From: an uncultured Porphyromonadaceae bacterium | Lineage (GTDB): Bacteria > Bacteroidota > Bacteroidia > Bacteroidales > Muribaculaceae | Length of the DNA stretch: 16,464 bases | Assembly (NCBI GenBank): GCA_905193485.1 | Contig: CAJJOX010000026.1 | Span: forward strand, 1-16,464 | Direction: 5' to 3' | In this document: piece by piece, positions 1 to 7,853 of the stretch | Position numbering within the stretch: the first letter of the stretch is position 1 | Layout of the letters: the number at the start of each line of letters is the position of its first letter | Program-made: the position numbers and the translations under genes | The notes under the pieces: generated by a model | Told to the model about the DNA's origin: nothing | Databases searched by the model: none | Seen by the model: the letters and a program-made list of their open reading frames with translations, nothing else

Positions 1-371
1 ATCTGCCTATCAGTTATGCCCTCGGCCGTGCATGTCGCCTTCATTCGGCAGAGCCTCCACTTACTTTATCGCAATATGCGTCGCTCACTTTTGAAGCTCC
101 TGACACGGATCGTTTCCCATGTCTGGGTTTTGCCCGAGAGGCTTTGATGCGTGGCGGGACGGCCGCTTGTGTGATCAATGCCGCCAACGAAATAGCCGTC
201 GACGCATTTTTGCATGGCCGGATACGTTTCACCGATTTTTATCCTATTATCAGCAAGACTTTGGATATGGTGAATTTCATAGCCGATCCGACCTATGACG
301 ACTATGTGATCACCAACGCCGAAGCGCGGCGAGTGGCTGCATCGCTGATATCCAAAAGTCAAAAGAATTAA
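1..371 (+). CDS. dxr: 1-deoxy-D-xylulose 5-phosphate reductoisomerase, C-terminal part (5' truncated)
   Basis: This is the last 122 codons of Dxr, read from position 3; the N-terminal two thirds lie outside the window. Dxr is cytoplasmic and converts 1-deoxy-D-xylulose 5-phosphate to 2-C-methyl-D-erythritol 4-phosphate with NADPH, the committed step of the non-mevalonate isoprenoid pathway. The visible part starts in the LPISYALG stretch, part of the conserved segment near the active-site loop. It then shows FPCLGFAREAL, GGTAACVINAANEIAVDAF and a final helical region, all typical of the Dxr C-terminal domain. The ATG at 144 is internal to this frame and is not the gene start, because homology continues upstream to the window edge. 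rseP follows after 28 bp, a pairing common in bacteria and probably one transcript. I see no frameshift in the visible part. Confidence 0.95.
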   Translation, partial: LPISYALGRACRLHSAEPPLTLSQYASLTFEAPDTDRFPCLGFAREALMRGGTAACVINAANEIAVDAFLHGRIRFTDFYPIISKTLDMVNFIADPTYDDYVITNAEARRVAASLISKSQKN

Positions 372-399
372 TCAGTAAACACATCTCCCATATAGAACA

Positions 400-1809
400 A
401 TGGAAATATTTCTTATCAAAGCGGCTCAACTTATCGTGGCTCTTGCACTACTTGTGATAATCCATGAATTTGGCCATTATATTATCGCACGCGCATTCGG
501 CATAAAAGTGGAGAAATTCTATCTTTTCTTCAATCCGTGGTTTTCGCTATACAAGTGGAAGCCGAAGCAGAAAGTGCAAAAACTGGATAAAAACGGACAA
601 CCCCGCGCTTCATGGCGCGATACGGAGTACGGTATCGGATGGCTCCCTCTTGGCGGTTATGTGAAAATAGCCGGCATGATCGACGAATCGATGGACAAGG
701 AGCAGATGGCACAGCCTATGCAGCCATGGGAATTCAGAGCCAAACCGGCATGGCAACGTCTTTGCGTGATGTTAGCCGGCGTGAGTTTCAATTTCATTCT
801 GGCCATTCTTATTTATGCCGGCATAGCATTCTGGTGGGGTAATAAATATGTTCCTTTTGACAAGGCTACTGAAGGCATGCAATTTAGTGAAGCAGCCATC
901 AAAGGTGGATTCCGTAATGGCGATATTCCATTGCGCGCCGACGGGCATAAGCTTGATGTTTCGAAATCGGACTGTCTGTATCTAATGGCCGACGCCAGAC
1001 AGGTTGATGTGCTTCGTAAAATTGAGTCGGACACTGTAATGCTTCATGAAACCCGTCCATTGCTTCGCGACACTGTTACCTTACAGCTCCCCGACAAGTT
1101 CATTTTTAAACTTTCTGAAAAGAAAGATCCGGTGATGACTTACCGTTGTCCTGTAATCGTCAAAAGTGCGGTTGGCGGTTCGGCTGCGGCTAAGGCCGGT
1201 ATATTGTCCGGTGACCGTATCGCAGCCATAGGAGGCGTGCCCACACCATCATACGATGAGCTGACCGAGCAACTTGAGAAGAATGCCGGCAAGCCTGTCG
1301 CTGTCACGCTTCATCGCGACGGAAAAGTAATGACGGTCACGGCCACACCTGACAGCAACGGCAAACTTGGCGTCAACCTCAAGCCTATCGATGAAATTTA
1401 TCCCGTGAACTTCGAAAAGTTTACTTTCCTTCAGTCGTTTCCCAAAGGATGGGAGATAGGCACGACAACTCTTGGAACCTATATAGATGCCATGAGCCAC
1501 GTGTTTTCTCCCGAAGGTGCCAAAAGCATAGGCGGATTCGGATCATTGGGGGGTATGTTCCCTGAAAAGTGGAACTGGCTCTCATTTTGGGAAATCACGG
1601 CTTTTCTATCTGTTGTGCTTGCATTCATGAATCTCATTCCGATTCCGGGTCTTGACGGCGGCCATGTGATGTTCCTTCTTTGGGAGGTGATCACTCGCCG
1701 CAAGGTCAGCGAAAAGGTGCTTGAATATGCACAGTATGCAGGCATGCTGTTCCTGATTTTGTTGCTTGTTTATGCCAATGGCGCCGATATTGTGAGATCA
1801 CTGCTCTGA
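400..1809 (+). CDS. rseP: RIP metalloprotease RseP (site-2 protease)
   Basis: This is a 469-residue zinc protease of the inner membrane that cuts membrane-embedded substrates, typically anti-sigma factors and leftover signal peptides. The sequence shows HEFGH at residues 22-26 in the first membrane helix (zinc ligands H22 and H26, catalytic E23). A second membrane segment lies near 120-145. A clear PDZ domain spans about 250-320, preceded by a more degenerate PDZ-like segment at about 155-240. The motif NLIPIPGLDGGH is at 411-422, where D419 is the third zinc ligand, followed by a last helix at about 445-460. Length is close to the roughly 450 residues usual for the family. The start places HEFGH about 20 residues from the N-terminus, as expected. 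It sits 28 bp after dxr and is probably cotranscribed. The natural substrate cannot be deduced from this window. Confidence 0.96.
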   Translation: MEIFLIKAAQLIVALALLVIIHEFGHYIIARAFGIKVEKFYLFFNPWFSLYKWKPKQKVQKLDKNGQPRASWRDTEYGIGWLPLGGYVKIAGMIDESMDKEQMAQPMQPWEFRAKPAWQRLCVMLAGVSFNFILAILIYAGIAFWWGNKYVPFDKATEGMQFSEAAIKGGFRNGDIPLRADGHKLDVSKSDCLYLMADARQVDVLRKIESDTVMLHETRPLLRDTVTLQLPDKFIFKLSEKKDPVMTYRCPVIVKSAVGGSAAAKAGILSGDRIAAIGGVPTPSYDELTEQLEKNAGKPVAVTLHRDGKVMTVTATPDSNGKLGVNLKPIDEIYPVNFEKFTFLQSFPKGWEIGTTTLGTYIDAMSHVFSPEGAKSIGGFGSLGGMFPEKWNWLSFWEITAFLSVVLAFMNLIPIPGLDGGHVMFLLWEVITRRKVSEKVLEYAQYAGMLFLILLLVYANGADIVRSLL

Positions 1810-1849
1810 TTGGCTATAAATATCTGTCACTTAACACATCATAGAGTAT

Positions 1850-3037
1850 ATGTCGAAATATCCCAAGATATCACTCTTTCGCGGCAAAGAGGAATCTCTT
1901 CGTCGCTTTCATCCCTGGGTATTCTCAGGCGCAATCCGCCATATTGATGAAGGAATCGACGAAGGCGATACGGTTAGTGTGGTGGCTGACGATGGCACTC
2001 AGCTTGGAGTCGGGCATTATCAGATCGGGTCGATCGCTGTCAGAATGCTGTCGGACCGCGATATGGACATCGATGTCGGGTTCTACAGATCGCGTCTTGA
2101 AGAGGCTGTAAGGCTGAGGGCTTCGCTTGGCCTCATCCGTCCGGATAATAATGCGTTCAGACTCGTGCACGGTGAGGGTGATTTCCTGCCCGGTCTTGTT
2201 GTCGATATATATGGATCGACGGCTGTCGTGCAGGCTCATTCGCCCGGTATGCACTATGCGCGCATGATGATTGCCGATTCTCTTCTTGAAATCCCGGGAC
2301 TCGACATCAAAAACGTCTATTACAAATCGGAAACGACATTGCCTTATAAGGCGGCTCTTGATCCGCAAAATGATTATATCCGCGGCGCTTATGATACCAA
2401 TGTGGCTTTGGAGAACGGATTAAAATTTCATGTCGACTGGCTTAAGGGACAAAAAACGGGGTTCTTTGTCGACCAGCGTGACAACCGGTCATTGCTCCGT
2501 CAGTTCGCCCGAGGACGTCGTGTTCTCAATATGTTCTGTTATACCGGCGGTTTCTCGGTCTATGCTCTCAGCGGCGGTGCTGTAGAGGTGCATTCTGTCG
2601 ACAGTTCGGCCAAAGCCGTGCAGCTTACCGATGCCAATGTGGCACTTAATTTCGGACAGGATGCCCCTCATCGTTCTTTTGCGCTGGATGCCTTTAGATA
2701 TCTCGACGAGATGCCCGAAGGACTCTATGATCTTGTGATTCTTGATCCCCCGGCTTTCGCCAAACACCGAAGCGCAATCAAAAACGCGTTGCGGGGGTAT
2801 CAGCGCCTCAATGCCCGCGCCATATCCAAAATGCCGTCGGGCAGCGTACTTTTTACTTTTTCGTGTTCGCAGGCAATTACAAAAGAGCAGTTCCGCCTTG
2901 CCGTTTTTTCAGCGGCGGCACAGACCGGACGCCGGGTGAGAATTCTTCACCAATTGACACAACCGGCCGATCATCCGGTCAATATATACCATCCCGAGGG
3001 CGAGTATCTGAAAGGACTTGTATTATATATTGAATAA
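1850..3037 (+). CDS. rlmI: class I SAM-dependent 23S rRNA (cytosine-C5) methyltransferase, RlmI-like
   Basis: This is a 395-residue cytoplasmic enzyme matching E. coli RlmI (396 residues) in layout. RlmI makes m5C1962 in 23S rRNA. An N-terminal PUA-type RNA-binding domain covers about residues 1-75 and includes FHPWVFSGAI at 20-29. A middle domain contains FVDQRDNR at 206-213. The Rossmann methyltransferase domain has the SAM-binding motif VLNMFCYTGGF at 225-235, the DPPAF motif at 299-303, and FTFSCSQ around 335-341, with C339 the likely catalytic cysteine. The C-terminal NIYHPEGEYLKG is typical of the family. The ATG at 1850 gives a full PUA domain at the N-terminus. It lies 40 bp after rseP on the same strand. 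The target base is inferred from the family; paralogues in this family can have other rRNA positions. Confidence 0.9.
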   Translation: MSKYPKISLFRGKEESLRRFHPWVFSGAIRHIDEGIDEGDTVSVVADDGTQLGVGHYQIGSIAVRMLSDRDMDIDVGFYRSRLEEAVRLRASLGLIRPDNNAFRLVHGEGDFLPGLVVDIYGSTAVVQAHSPGMHYARMMIADSLLEIPGLDIKNVYYKSETTLPYKAALDPQNDYIRGAYDTNVALENGLKFHVDWLKGQKTGFFVDQRDNRSLLRQFARGRRVLNMFCYTGGFSVYALSGGAVEVHSVDSSAKAVQLTDANVALNFGQDAPHRSFALDAFRYLDEMPEGLYDLVILDPPAFAKHRSAIKNALRGYQRLNARAISKMPSGSVLFTFSCSQAITKEQFRLAVFSAAAQTGRRVRILHQLTQPADHPVNIYHPEGEYLKGLVLYIE

Positions 3038-3046
3038 TTTTCCCCC

Positions 3047-3069
3047 AATTTATATCCACAGGATAAATT
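3047..3069. repeat. imperfect inverted repeat upstream of the M49 peptidase gene
   Basis: The left arm AATTTATATCC (3047-3057) is complementary to the right arm GGATAAATT (3061-3069), apart from an extra TA in the left arm; the loop is ACA. The right arm overlaps the candidate -7 promoter element at 3064-3071. It could be an operator or a weak RNA hairpin after the methyltransferase gene. There is no T-tract that would make it a convincing terminator. Confidence 0.4.
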
Positions 3070-3071
3070 TG
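3064..3071 (+). promoter_or_regulatory. candidate Bacteroidota -7 element (TAnnTTTG)
   Basis: TAAATTTG matches the Bacteroidota -7 consensus TAnnTTTG exactly. It ends 6 bp before the ATG at 3078, so a transcript from it would have almost no leader. No good TTTG-type -33 element is visible; only a TTTT at 3038-3041 lies at a possible distance. An AT-rich match this short could be chance. Confidence 0.3.
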
Positions 3072-3077
3072 TTAAAA

Positions 3078-5087
3078 ATGAAAACCGTCAGTAAAACAAT
3101 AATGGGTATAGCCATAACAGCCATAACGGCCAATGCCATGCAGGCCAAAGACAATGATTTCGATTATTTGGTGGATAGATTCGCCGATATACAGGTGCTC
3201 CGCTATAAAGTGCCGGGTTTCGAGAAACTGTCATTAGACCAGAAGCGCCTCATCTATTACTTAACCGAGGCAGCGATTGCCGGTCGAGATATCCTTTGGG
3301 ATCAGAACGGCAAATATAATCTGCAGTTCCGCAATCTTCTTGAGGACATCTACACATCTTATAAAGGTGACCGCAATTCATCGGATTTTCTCGCTTTTGA
3401 GAAATATCTGAAACAAGTGTGGTTTGGAAACGGCATTCATCACCACTACTCGATGGATAAGTTTACTCCGGAATTTACCCGTGAGTTTTTTGACAGCCTT
3501 TTGGCAAAGCTTCCGGCATCAAAGGTGCCGGCAGATATCGATACGCTCAAACGATTGATATTCGATCCGTCATTCATGGCCAAGAAGGTAAATCAGGCGG
3601 ATGGCGTCGATCTGATAGCTACTTCGGCGTCAAATCTCTATGAAGGAGTGACGCAGGCGGAAGTGGAAGCTTATTATGCGGCCAGAAAAGACACGACCGT
3701 CGCAGATCCGATATCCTATGGCTTAAATACGCGTGTGGCTAAAATAGATGGCGAAGTCGTGGAGCAGCCATATAGGATAGGGGGACTATATTCGTCGGCC
3801 ATAGAGCGTATAGTCAGCAATCTGAACAAAGCCAAGCAGTATGCCGAGAACGAAGAGCAGCGCAAGGTGATAGAAAAACTGATAGAGTATTATACGACCG
3901 GCGATTTACGGACATTTGATGAATATTCCATTCTTTGGGTCGGCGATACAGGATCGCAGGTCGATTTCATCAACGGATTTATTGAAAGTTACGATGATCC
4001 ACTCGGAATGACCGGAAACTGGGAGTCGATAGTCAATTTTAAGAATAACGATGCCTCTCATCGTACCGAAACTATAAGCTCAAATGCCCAATGGTTTGAA
4101 TCGCACTCTCCTGTCGATCCGCGTTTCCGCAAGGATAAAGTGAAAGGTGTGACTGCAAAAGTGATCACTGCCGCCATCCTCGCGGGTGATTCCTATCCTT
4201 CAACCCCAATAGGAATCAATCTTCCTAATGCCAACTGGATTCGTGCCGCCCACGGATCCAAATCGGTGACTATCGAAAATATAACGCAAGCCTATGATGA
4301 AGCCTCGCATGGCAATGGATTCAACGAAGAGTTTGTGCCCGATTCCGATATGCGTGAACTTATGGATAAATATCTCTTCATTACGGATAATCTGCATACG
4401 GATCTGCACGAATGTCTTGGCCATGCTTCAGGCCGACTATTGCCGGGTGTCGACCCCGACGCCCTAAAGGCACATGGCTCAACCCTGGAGGAAGCCCGCG
4501 CCGACCTCTTTGCCCTTTATTATCTTGCCGATCCTAAACTTATCGAACTCGGACTGATCGACAGCCCCGAAGCATATAAGGCACAGTATTATCATTATAT
4601 ATTGAACGGACTTATGACGCAGCTCATGCGCATAGAACCGGGTAAAGACATTGAGGAAGCACACATGCGGAACCGTAAACTGATATCACAGTGGGCGCTT
4701 GAGAAGGGTGCGGCAGACAAAGTGATTGAACTTTATGAACTTGATGGCAAGACATACATAAGGATAAATGACTATCCCCGTCTGCGTGAACTTTTCGGCG
4801 AACTTCTCGGCGAGATACAACGCATCAAGAGCGAAGGCGACTATGAAGCCGGACGAAGGCTCGTTGAAACATATGCCGTTAAGGTCGACCCGAAGCTTCA
4901 CAGGCAGGTGCTTGACCGTTATGCTACGCTATCGATCGCTCCCTACAAGGGGTTTGTCAATCCGGTCTATGAACCGGTCATCAATCCGGAAACCGGAGAG
5001 ATTACGGATGTGAAGGTCAACTATACCGAAGGCTATGTCGATCAGATGTTGCGCTACGGCCGCGACTATTCCACTCTTTCGAAATGA
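3078..5087 (+). CDS. secreted dipeptidyl-peptidase III (peptidase family M49)
   Basis: This is a zinc exopeptidase of the DPP III family, which removes dipeptides from the N-terminus of short peptides. With the ATG at 3078 the protein has 669 residues, close to the roughly 675 known for Bacteroides DPP III. The zinc motif HECLGH is at 444-449 (ligands H444 and H449, catalytic E445), followed by EEARAD at 471-476, with E472 the third ligand. The 28-residue spacing from the first His to the Glu is the same as in the B. thetaiotaomicron enzyme. I chose 3078 over the in-frame ATG at 3018 because it begins a Sec-type signal peptide: basic MKTVSK, a hydrophobic stretch, then AMQA before the mature chain. 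The 3018 start would also run into the preceding methyltransferase gene. There is no lipobox, so a periplasmic location is likely. recR follows after 17 bp. Confidence 0.93.
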   Translation: MKTVSKTIMGIAITAITANAMQAKDNDFDYLVDRFADIQVLRYKVPGFEKLSLDQKRLIYYLTEAAIAGRDILWDQNGKYNLQFRNLLEDIYTSYKGDRNSSDFLAFEKYLKQVWFGNGIHHHYSMDKFTPEFTREFFDSLLAKLPASKVPADIDTLKRLIFDPSFMAKKVNQADGVDLIATSASNLYEGVTQAEVEAYYAARKDTTVADPISYGLNTRVAKIDGEVVEQPYRIGGLYSSAIERIVSNLNKAKQYAENEEQRKVIEKLIEYYTTGDLRTFDEYSILWVGDTGSQVDFINGFIESYDDPLGMTGNWESIVNFKNNDASHRTETISSNAQWFESHSPVDPRFRKDKVKGVTAKVITAAILAGDSYPSTPIGINLPNANWIRAAHGSKSVTIENITQAYDEASHGNGFNEEFVPDSDMRELMDKYLFITDNLHTDLHECLGHASGRLLPGVDPDALKAHGSTLEEARADLFALYYLADPKLIELGLIDSPEAYKAQYYHYILNGLMTQLMRIEPGKDIEEAHMRNRKLISQWALEKGAADKVIELYELDGKTYIRINDYPRLRELFGELLGEIQRIKSEGDYEAGRRLVETYAVKVDPKLHRQVLDRYATLSIAPYKGFVNPVYEPVINPETGEITDVKVNYTEGYVDQMLRYGRDYSTLSK

Positions 5088-5104
5088 ATATGAATGATTG
5101 ACGG

Positions 5105-5734
5105 ATGGTTGACGAACAATTTGCATCTCAACTTCTCGAAACCGCTGTCACCGAGCTGTCACGCCTGCCTGGCATTGGCCGTAAGACCGCCTTGCGACTT
5201 GCGCTTCATCTGTTGCGCCGTCCTGAGGACGAGAGCGTGTCGCTTGGAGAATCGATAATCAGTCTGCGCCGTGATATCCGTTATTGTAGCGTTTGTCATA
5301 ATATCTCGGAATCCGAGGTGTGTCCGGTCTGTTCTTCGCTGCAGCGCGATCACTCGACAGTGTGCGTTGTCGAGAATGTAAATGATGTGATGAGTATCGA
5401 ACGCACACGACAGTATGCGGGTGTCTATCACGTGCTCGGGGGTGTTATTTCACCTATGGAGGGTATCGGTCCCGATATGCTTCAGATCGACAGTCTGGTG
5501 AAACGTGTTGCCGACGGGACGGTCAAAGAAGTGATTCTCGCGCTCGGAGCAACGATGGAAGGCGACACCACCAATTTCTATATCTTCCGGAAGTTGGCTG
5601 CGTTTCCCGATGTGAAGATAACCCAGCTCGCGCGCGGCGTGGCCGTAGGGAATGATCTCGAATATACCGACGAACTCACACTGGGGCGCTCGCTTCTGCA
5701 TCGCACTCTGTTCACCGATAGCTTTCAGCAATGA
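5105..5734 (+). CDS. recR: recombination mediator protein RecR
   Basis: This 209-residue cytoplasmic DNA-repair protein works with RecO (and RecF) to load RecA onto SSB-coated gaps. The sequence shows the helix-hairpin-helix [17 protein letters not shown] at 21-37. A four-cysteine zinc finger follows (C61, C64, C73, C76). The Toprim domain starts near VCVVEN at 86-91 with the conserved E90. The C-terminal signature [20 protein letters not shown] is at 175-194. Length is typical (about 200). The ATG at 5105 lies 17 bp after the peptidase stop. The last four bases, ATGA, are shared with the start of the following acetyltransferase, which suggests coupled translation. No truncation or missing key residue is seen. 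Confidence 0.97.
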   Translation: MVDEQFASQLLETAVTELSRLPGIGRKTALRLALHLLRRPEDESVSLGESIISLRRDIRYCSVCHNISESEVCPVCSSLQRDHSTVCVVENVNDVMSIERTRQYAGVYHVLGGVISPMEGIGPDMLQIDSLVKRVADGTVKEVILALGATMEGDTTNFYIFRKLAAFPDVKITQLARGVAVGNDLEYTDELTLGRSLLHRTLFTDSFQQ

Positions 5735-6252
5735 TCACTGACGGGAAAATCATATTGCGGGCTCCGGAACCATCCGATGTCGACGCGCTCTATCTATGGG
5801 AGAACGATCGTTCGCTGTGGCTCCACGGCCGCACGCGGGATCCGCTCTCGCGCCATCAACTTTGGCAATATGTCGACAGCTATTCGGCCGATCCGCTATC
5901 GGAAGGGCAGGTTCGTTTCATGATAGCCGAAGCGGAATCCGGTGAAACTATAGGCACTATCGACTTGTCGGATATCGACACGAAAAATCGTAGAGCGGAG
6001 GTCGGTATATTCATAATACCTCGGCAGCGACGCTCGGGATTTGCGTCGCGTGCCCTCAGGCTCATTGCTGGTTATTGCCGTTTTGAATTGGGTCTTCATC
6101 AGCTTTGGGCAACGGCATCCGCGTCAAACATTGCTTCGAGAAAGTTGTTTGAAACAGCCGGATTCGTTGTCACGGGACGTCTGCGCTCATGGATTCGTGT
6201 GACATCGACATCATATTCCGACGCCTATCTGATGCAATTGCTTCTGCCTTGA
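5731..6252 (+). CDS. GNAT family N-acetyltransferase (RimJ/RimL-type)
   Basis: This 173-residue protein has the layout of small acetyl-CoA-dependent GNAT enzymes. [14 protein letters not shown] at 7-20 is the usual opening strand and helix. [17 protein letters not shown] at 90-106 is motif A, with the acetyl-CoA pyrophosphate loop R-x-x-G-x-[16 protein letters not shown] at 131-145 is motif B. The NxxSxxLFExxGF pattern and the N-terminal region resemble RimJ/RimL and SpeG-like proteins. The substrate (protein N-terminus, polyamine or small molecule) cannot be read from the sequence. Its ATG overlaps the recR TGA by four bases, so it is probably translated by reinitiation after recR. It converges with the minus-strand regulator gene, leaving only 19 bp and no obvious terminator between them. 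Confidence 0.88.
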   Translation: MITDGKIILRAPEPSDVDALYLWENDRSLWLHGRTRDPLSRHQLWQYVDSYSADPLSEGQVRFMIAEAESGETIGTIDLSDIDTKNRRAEVGIFIIPRQRRSGFASRALRLIAGYCRFELGLHQLWATASASNIASRKLFETAGFVVTGRLRSWIRVTSTSYSDAYLMQLLLP

Positions 6253-6271
6253 CAGGTATGTTTCGCGGCAT

Positions 6272-7843
6272 TCAGCAACGTTGAATGTCAGTTTCGAATG
6301 TTTCCCGGTTGATGGCACGTGCTTTCAATCGGTTACGGTAGGCGTAGATGGTATTTACGCTATAATTGAGAATCTGTGCGATCCGTGCGGTGTCGGAGAT
6401 GCCGAGGCGCATGAATGCGAGAATGCGAAGATCCGTGTTGAGATGTTCGCCTTGCCCGAGCGTGATCTGAGCGTCGGGACGCAGCAAGGAATTGACACTC
6501 TCCACAAAGCCAGGATAGATGTGTATGAATGCGTTGTCGAATATTTCGTAAAATTCTTTCGACTGATTCTCGATGAATTTGCCTGATTTGGTGAGTTGGT
6601 ATAGGTCATCAACCTTGCCGGTGCTGATCTTACGGTTGGCAATATTGCAAAATTGCTTCAGTTTGTTCATGTATATTGAACAGAGGTTGAGAAACTGGCT
6701 GATATACACTTCTTTGGTGGCATTAGCCTGAAGATAGTGCATCTGAAGCTGCCGCATCTGTCGCATTTTTATCCTTAGTACGGCCAGAACGATTATCAGC
6801 AGCACGAGGCTTAGCGCCATAAGCGCGATCACAAGATAAAGACGATGGCGCGATGATGACAGCTCTTTCTGGTGAACGGTTTCGATGAGCGGCATTGCCT
6901 CGGCAACTTGTATCATACGTGTTTCGGCATTGCATTCCACGGCGTTGCGGAGAGCCGTGTAGAGATAATCGTGTGCGCGGACAATATCATCCTGTTCAAA
7001 CATTTTCTGACCAAGCTCCTGCAGTGAAGTCACTTCGCGTGTGGCATTGCGGATGTCGGAAATGGCCGAAAGTGCAAGATAACGTGTCACGCCATCGTTG
7101 TCGTTGCGCACGTGATTTATGTCGGCAAGGATATGTGTTGCACGGGCATATCTGTTGTCGTCCGGGTCAAGCTCGGCGATAAGATTGTGCAGCATTGCCT
7201 CGCTTAATGCATAATCTTTTGTGAGATAACAATACTCGGCCTTATTGAGCTGATAGTCGATCGATTCATGCGGAAGCAATTCAAGCAATCGGCGCTGAGC
7301 ATCAAGCGAAAGGACGAGATAGTGCTTTCTCGCTTCAGGAAATCTGTGGTAATAGGCACTGATGAACGAATACATCTGGCGCCCGTTGGTGTAGTAGTTG
7401 ATCCGGTCGTCAACCGACATGGAATCGGCGTTCAATGAGGTGTATTCATTGATTGCTTCATTAATGAATCCTGCAAGAGGGAGCAGGGAAGCACGGTTTA
7501 TGCGGAAACGCATTGCTGTCGAATCGAGTCCGTTTGTCTTGGCGATATTATATGCGCGGTCATAGACCGCCAGCGCAGAATCGTTATTGAATGAAGTGTA
7601 TACGGAAGCAAGAGTCCCAAGAGTCTTGGTGTCGTCAGAATGCCGGGCTATCACTTTGCGCAGTGAGTCGATCGTGTGCTGCCGGATGTCGATGTAGTTT
7701 TGTCGGTTGTCAATTTCGTCATCAAGCAGTTGCAATATTCTTTTGTTGGCGGCGGAATGTTCGTTGATTCTCGGAGATTCACACGAACAGCCTGCGACAA
7801 TAAATGCCGTAGCATAAAATATGATCAACAGCCTGCGTATCAT
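6272..7843 (-). CDS. membrane-spanning TPR/HTH regulator (DUF6377-type)
   Basis: The 523-residue product resembles Bacteroidota DUF6377 proteins. The N-terminus is a signal-like helix ending in a possible lipobox VAGC (Cys19). Alpha-helical repeat sequence of TPR type covers about residues 50-310. One strong transmembrane helix lies at about 335-357. A coiled segment follows, then a C-terminal LuxR-like helix-turn-helix at about 480-510, where GISDTARIAQILNYSVNTIY reads as a clear HTH. This layout puts the TPR part in the periplasm and the DNA-binding part in the cytoplasm. It may therefore be a one-component sensor, but ligand and targets are unknown. I chose the ATG at 7843 rather than 7867 because it gives a clean signal sequence and does not overlap kdsA, whose stop is 10 bp upstream. 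Cotranscription with kdsA is likely. Confidence 0.85.
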   Translation of the reverse strand: MIRRLLIIFYATAFIVAGCSCESPRINEHSAANKRILQLLDDEIDNRQNYIDIRQHTIDSLRKVIARHSDDTKTLGTLASVYTSFNNDSALAVYDRAYNIAKTNGLDSTAMRFRINRASLLPLAGFINEAINEYTSLNADSMSVDDRINYYTNGRQMYSFISAYYHRFPEARKHYLVLSLDAQRRLLELLPHESIDYQLNKAEYCYLTKDYALSEAMLHNLIAELDPDDNRYARATHILADINHVRNDNDGVTRYLALSAISDIRNATREVTSLQELGQKMFEQDDIVRAHDYLYTALRNAVECNAETRMIQVAEAMPLIETVHQKELSSSRHRLYLVIALMALSLVLLIIVLAVLRIKMRQMRQLQMHYLQANATKEVYISQFLNLCSIYMNKLKQFCNIANRKISTGKVDDLYQLTKSGKFIENQSKEFYEIFDNAFIHIYPGFVESVNSLLRPDAQITLGQGEHLNTDLRILAFMRLGISDTARIAQILNYSVNTIYAYRNRLKARAINRETFETDIQRC

Positions 7844-7853
7844 AGTCGGTCGG

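Noticed and set aside
1925..2368. A 147-codon minus-strand open frame inside the RlmI-like gene
   Set aside because: The sense strand encodes a complete methyltransferase through this part. The antisense product has no recognisable family.
6269..6287. Small hairpin CATTCA/TGAATG at the convergent gene ends, as a bidirectional terminator
   Set aside because: It has a 6 bp AT-rich stem, lies partly inside the regulator coding sequence, and has no T-tract on either side.
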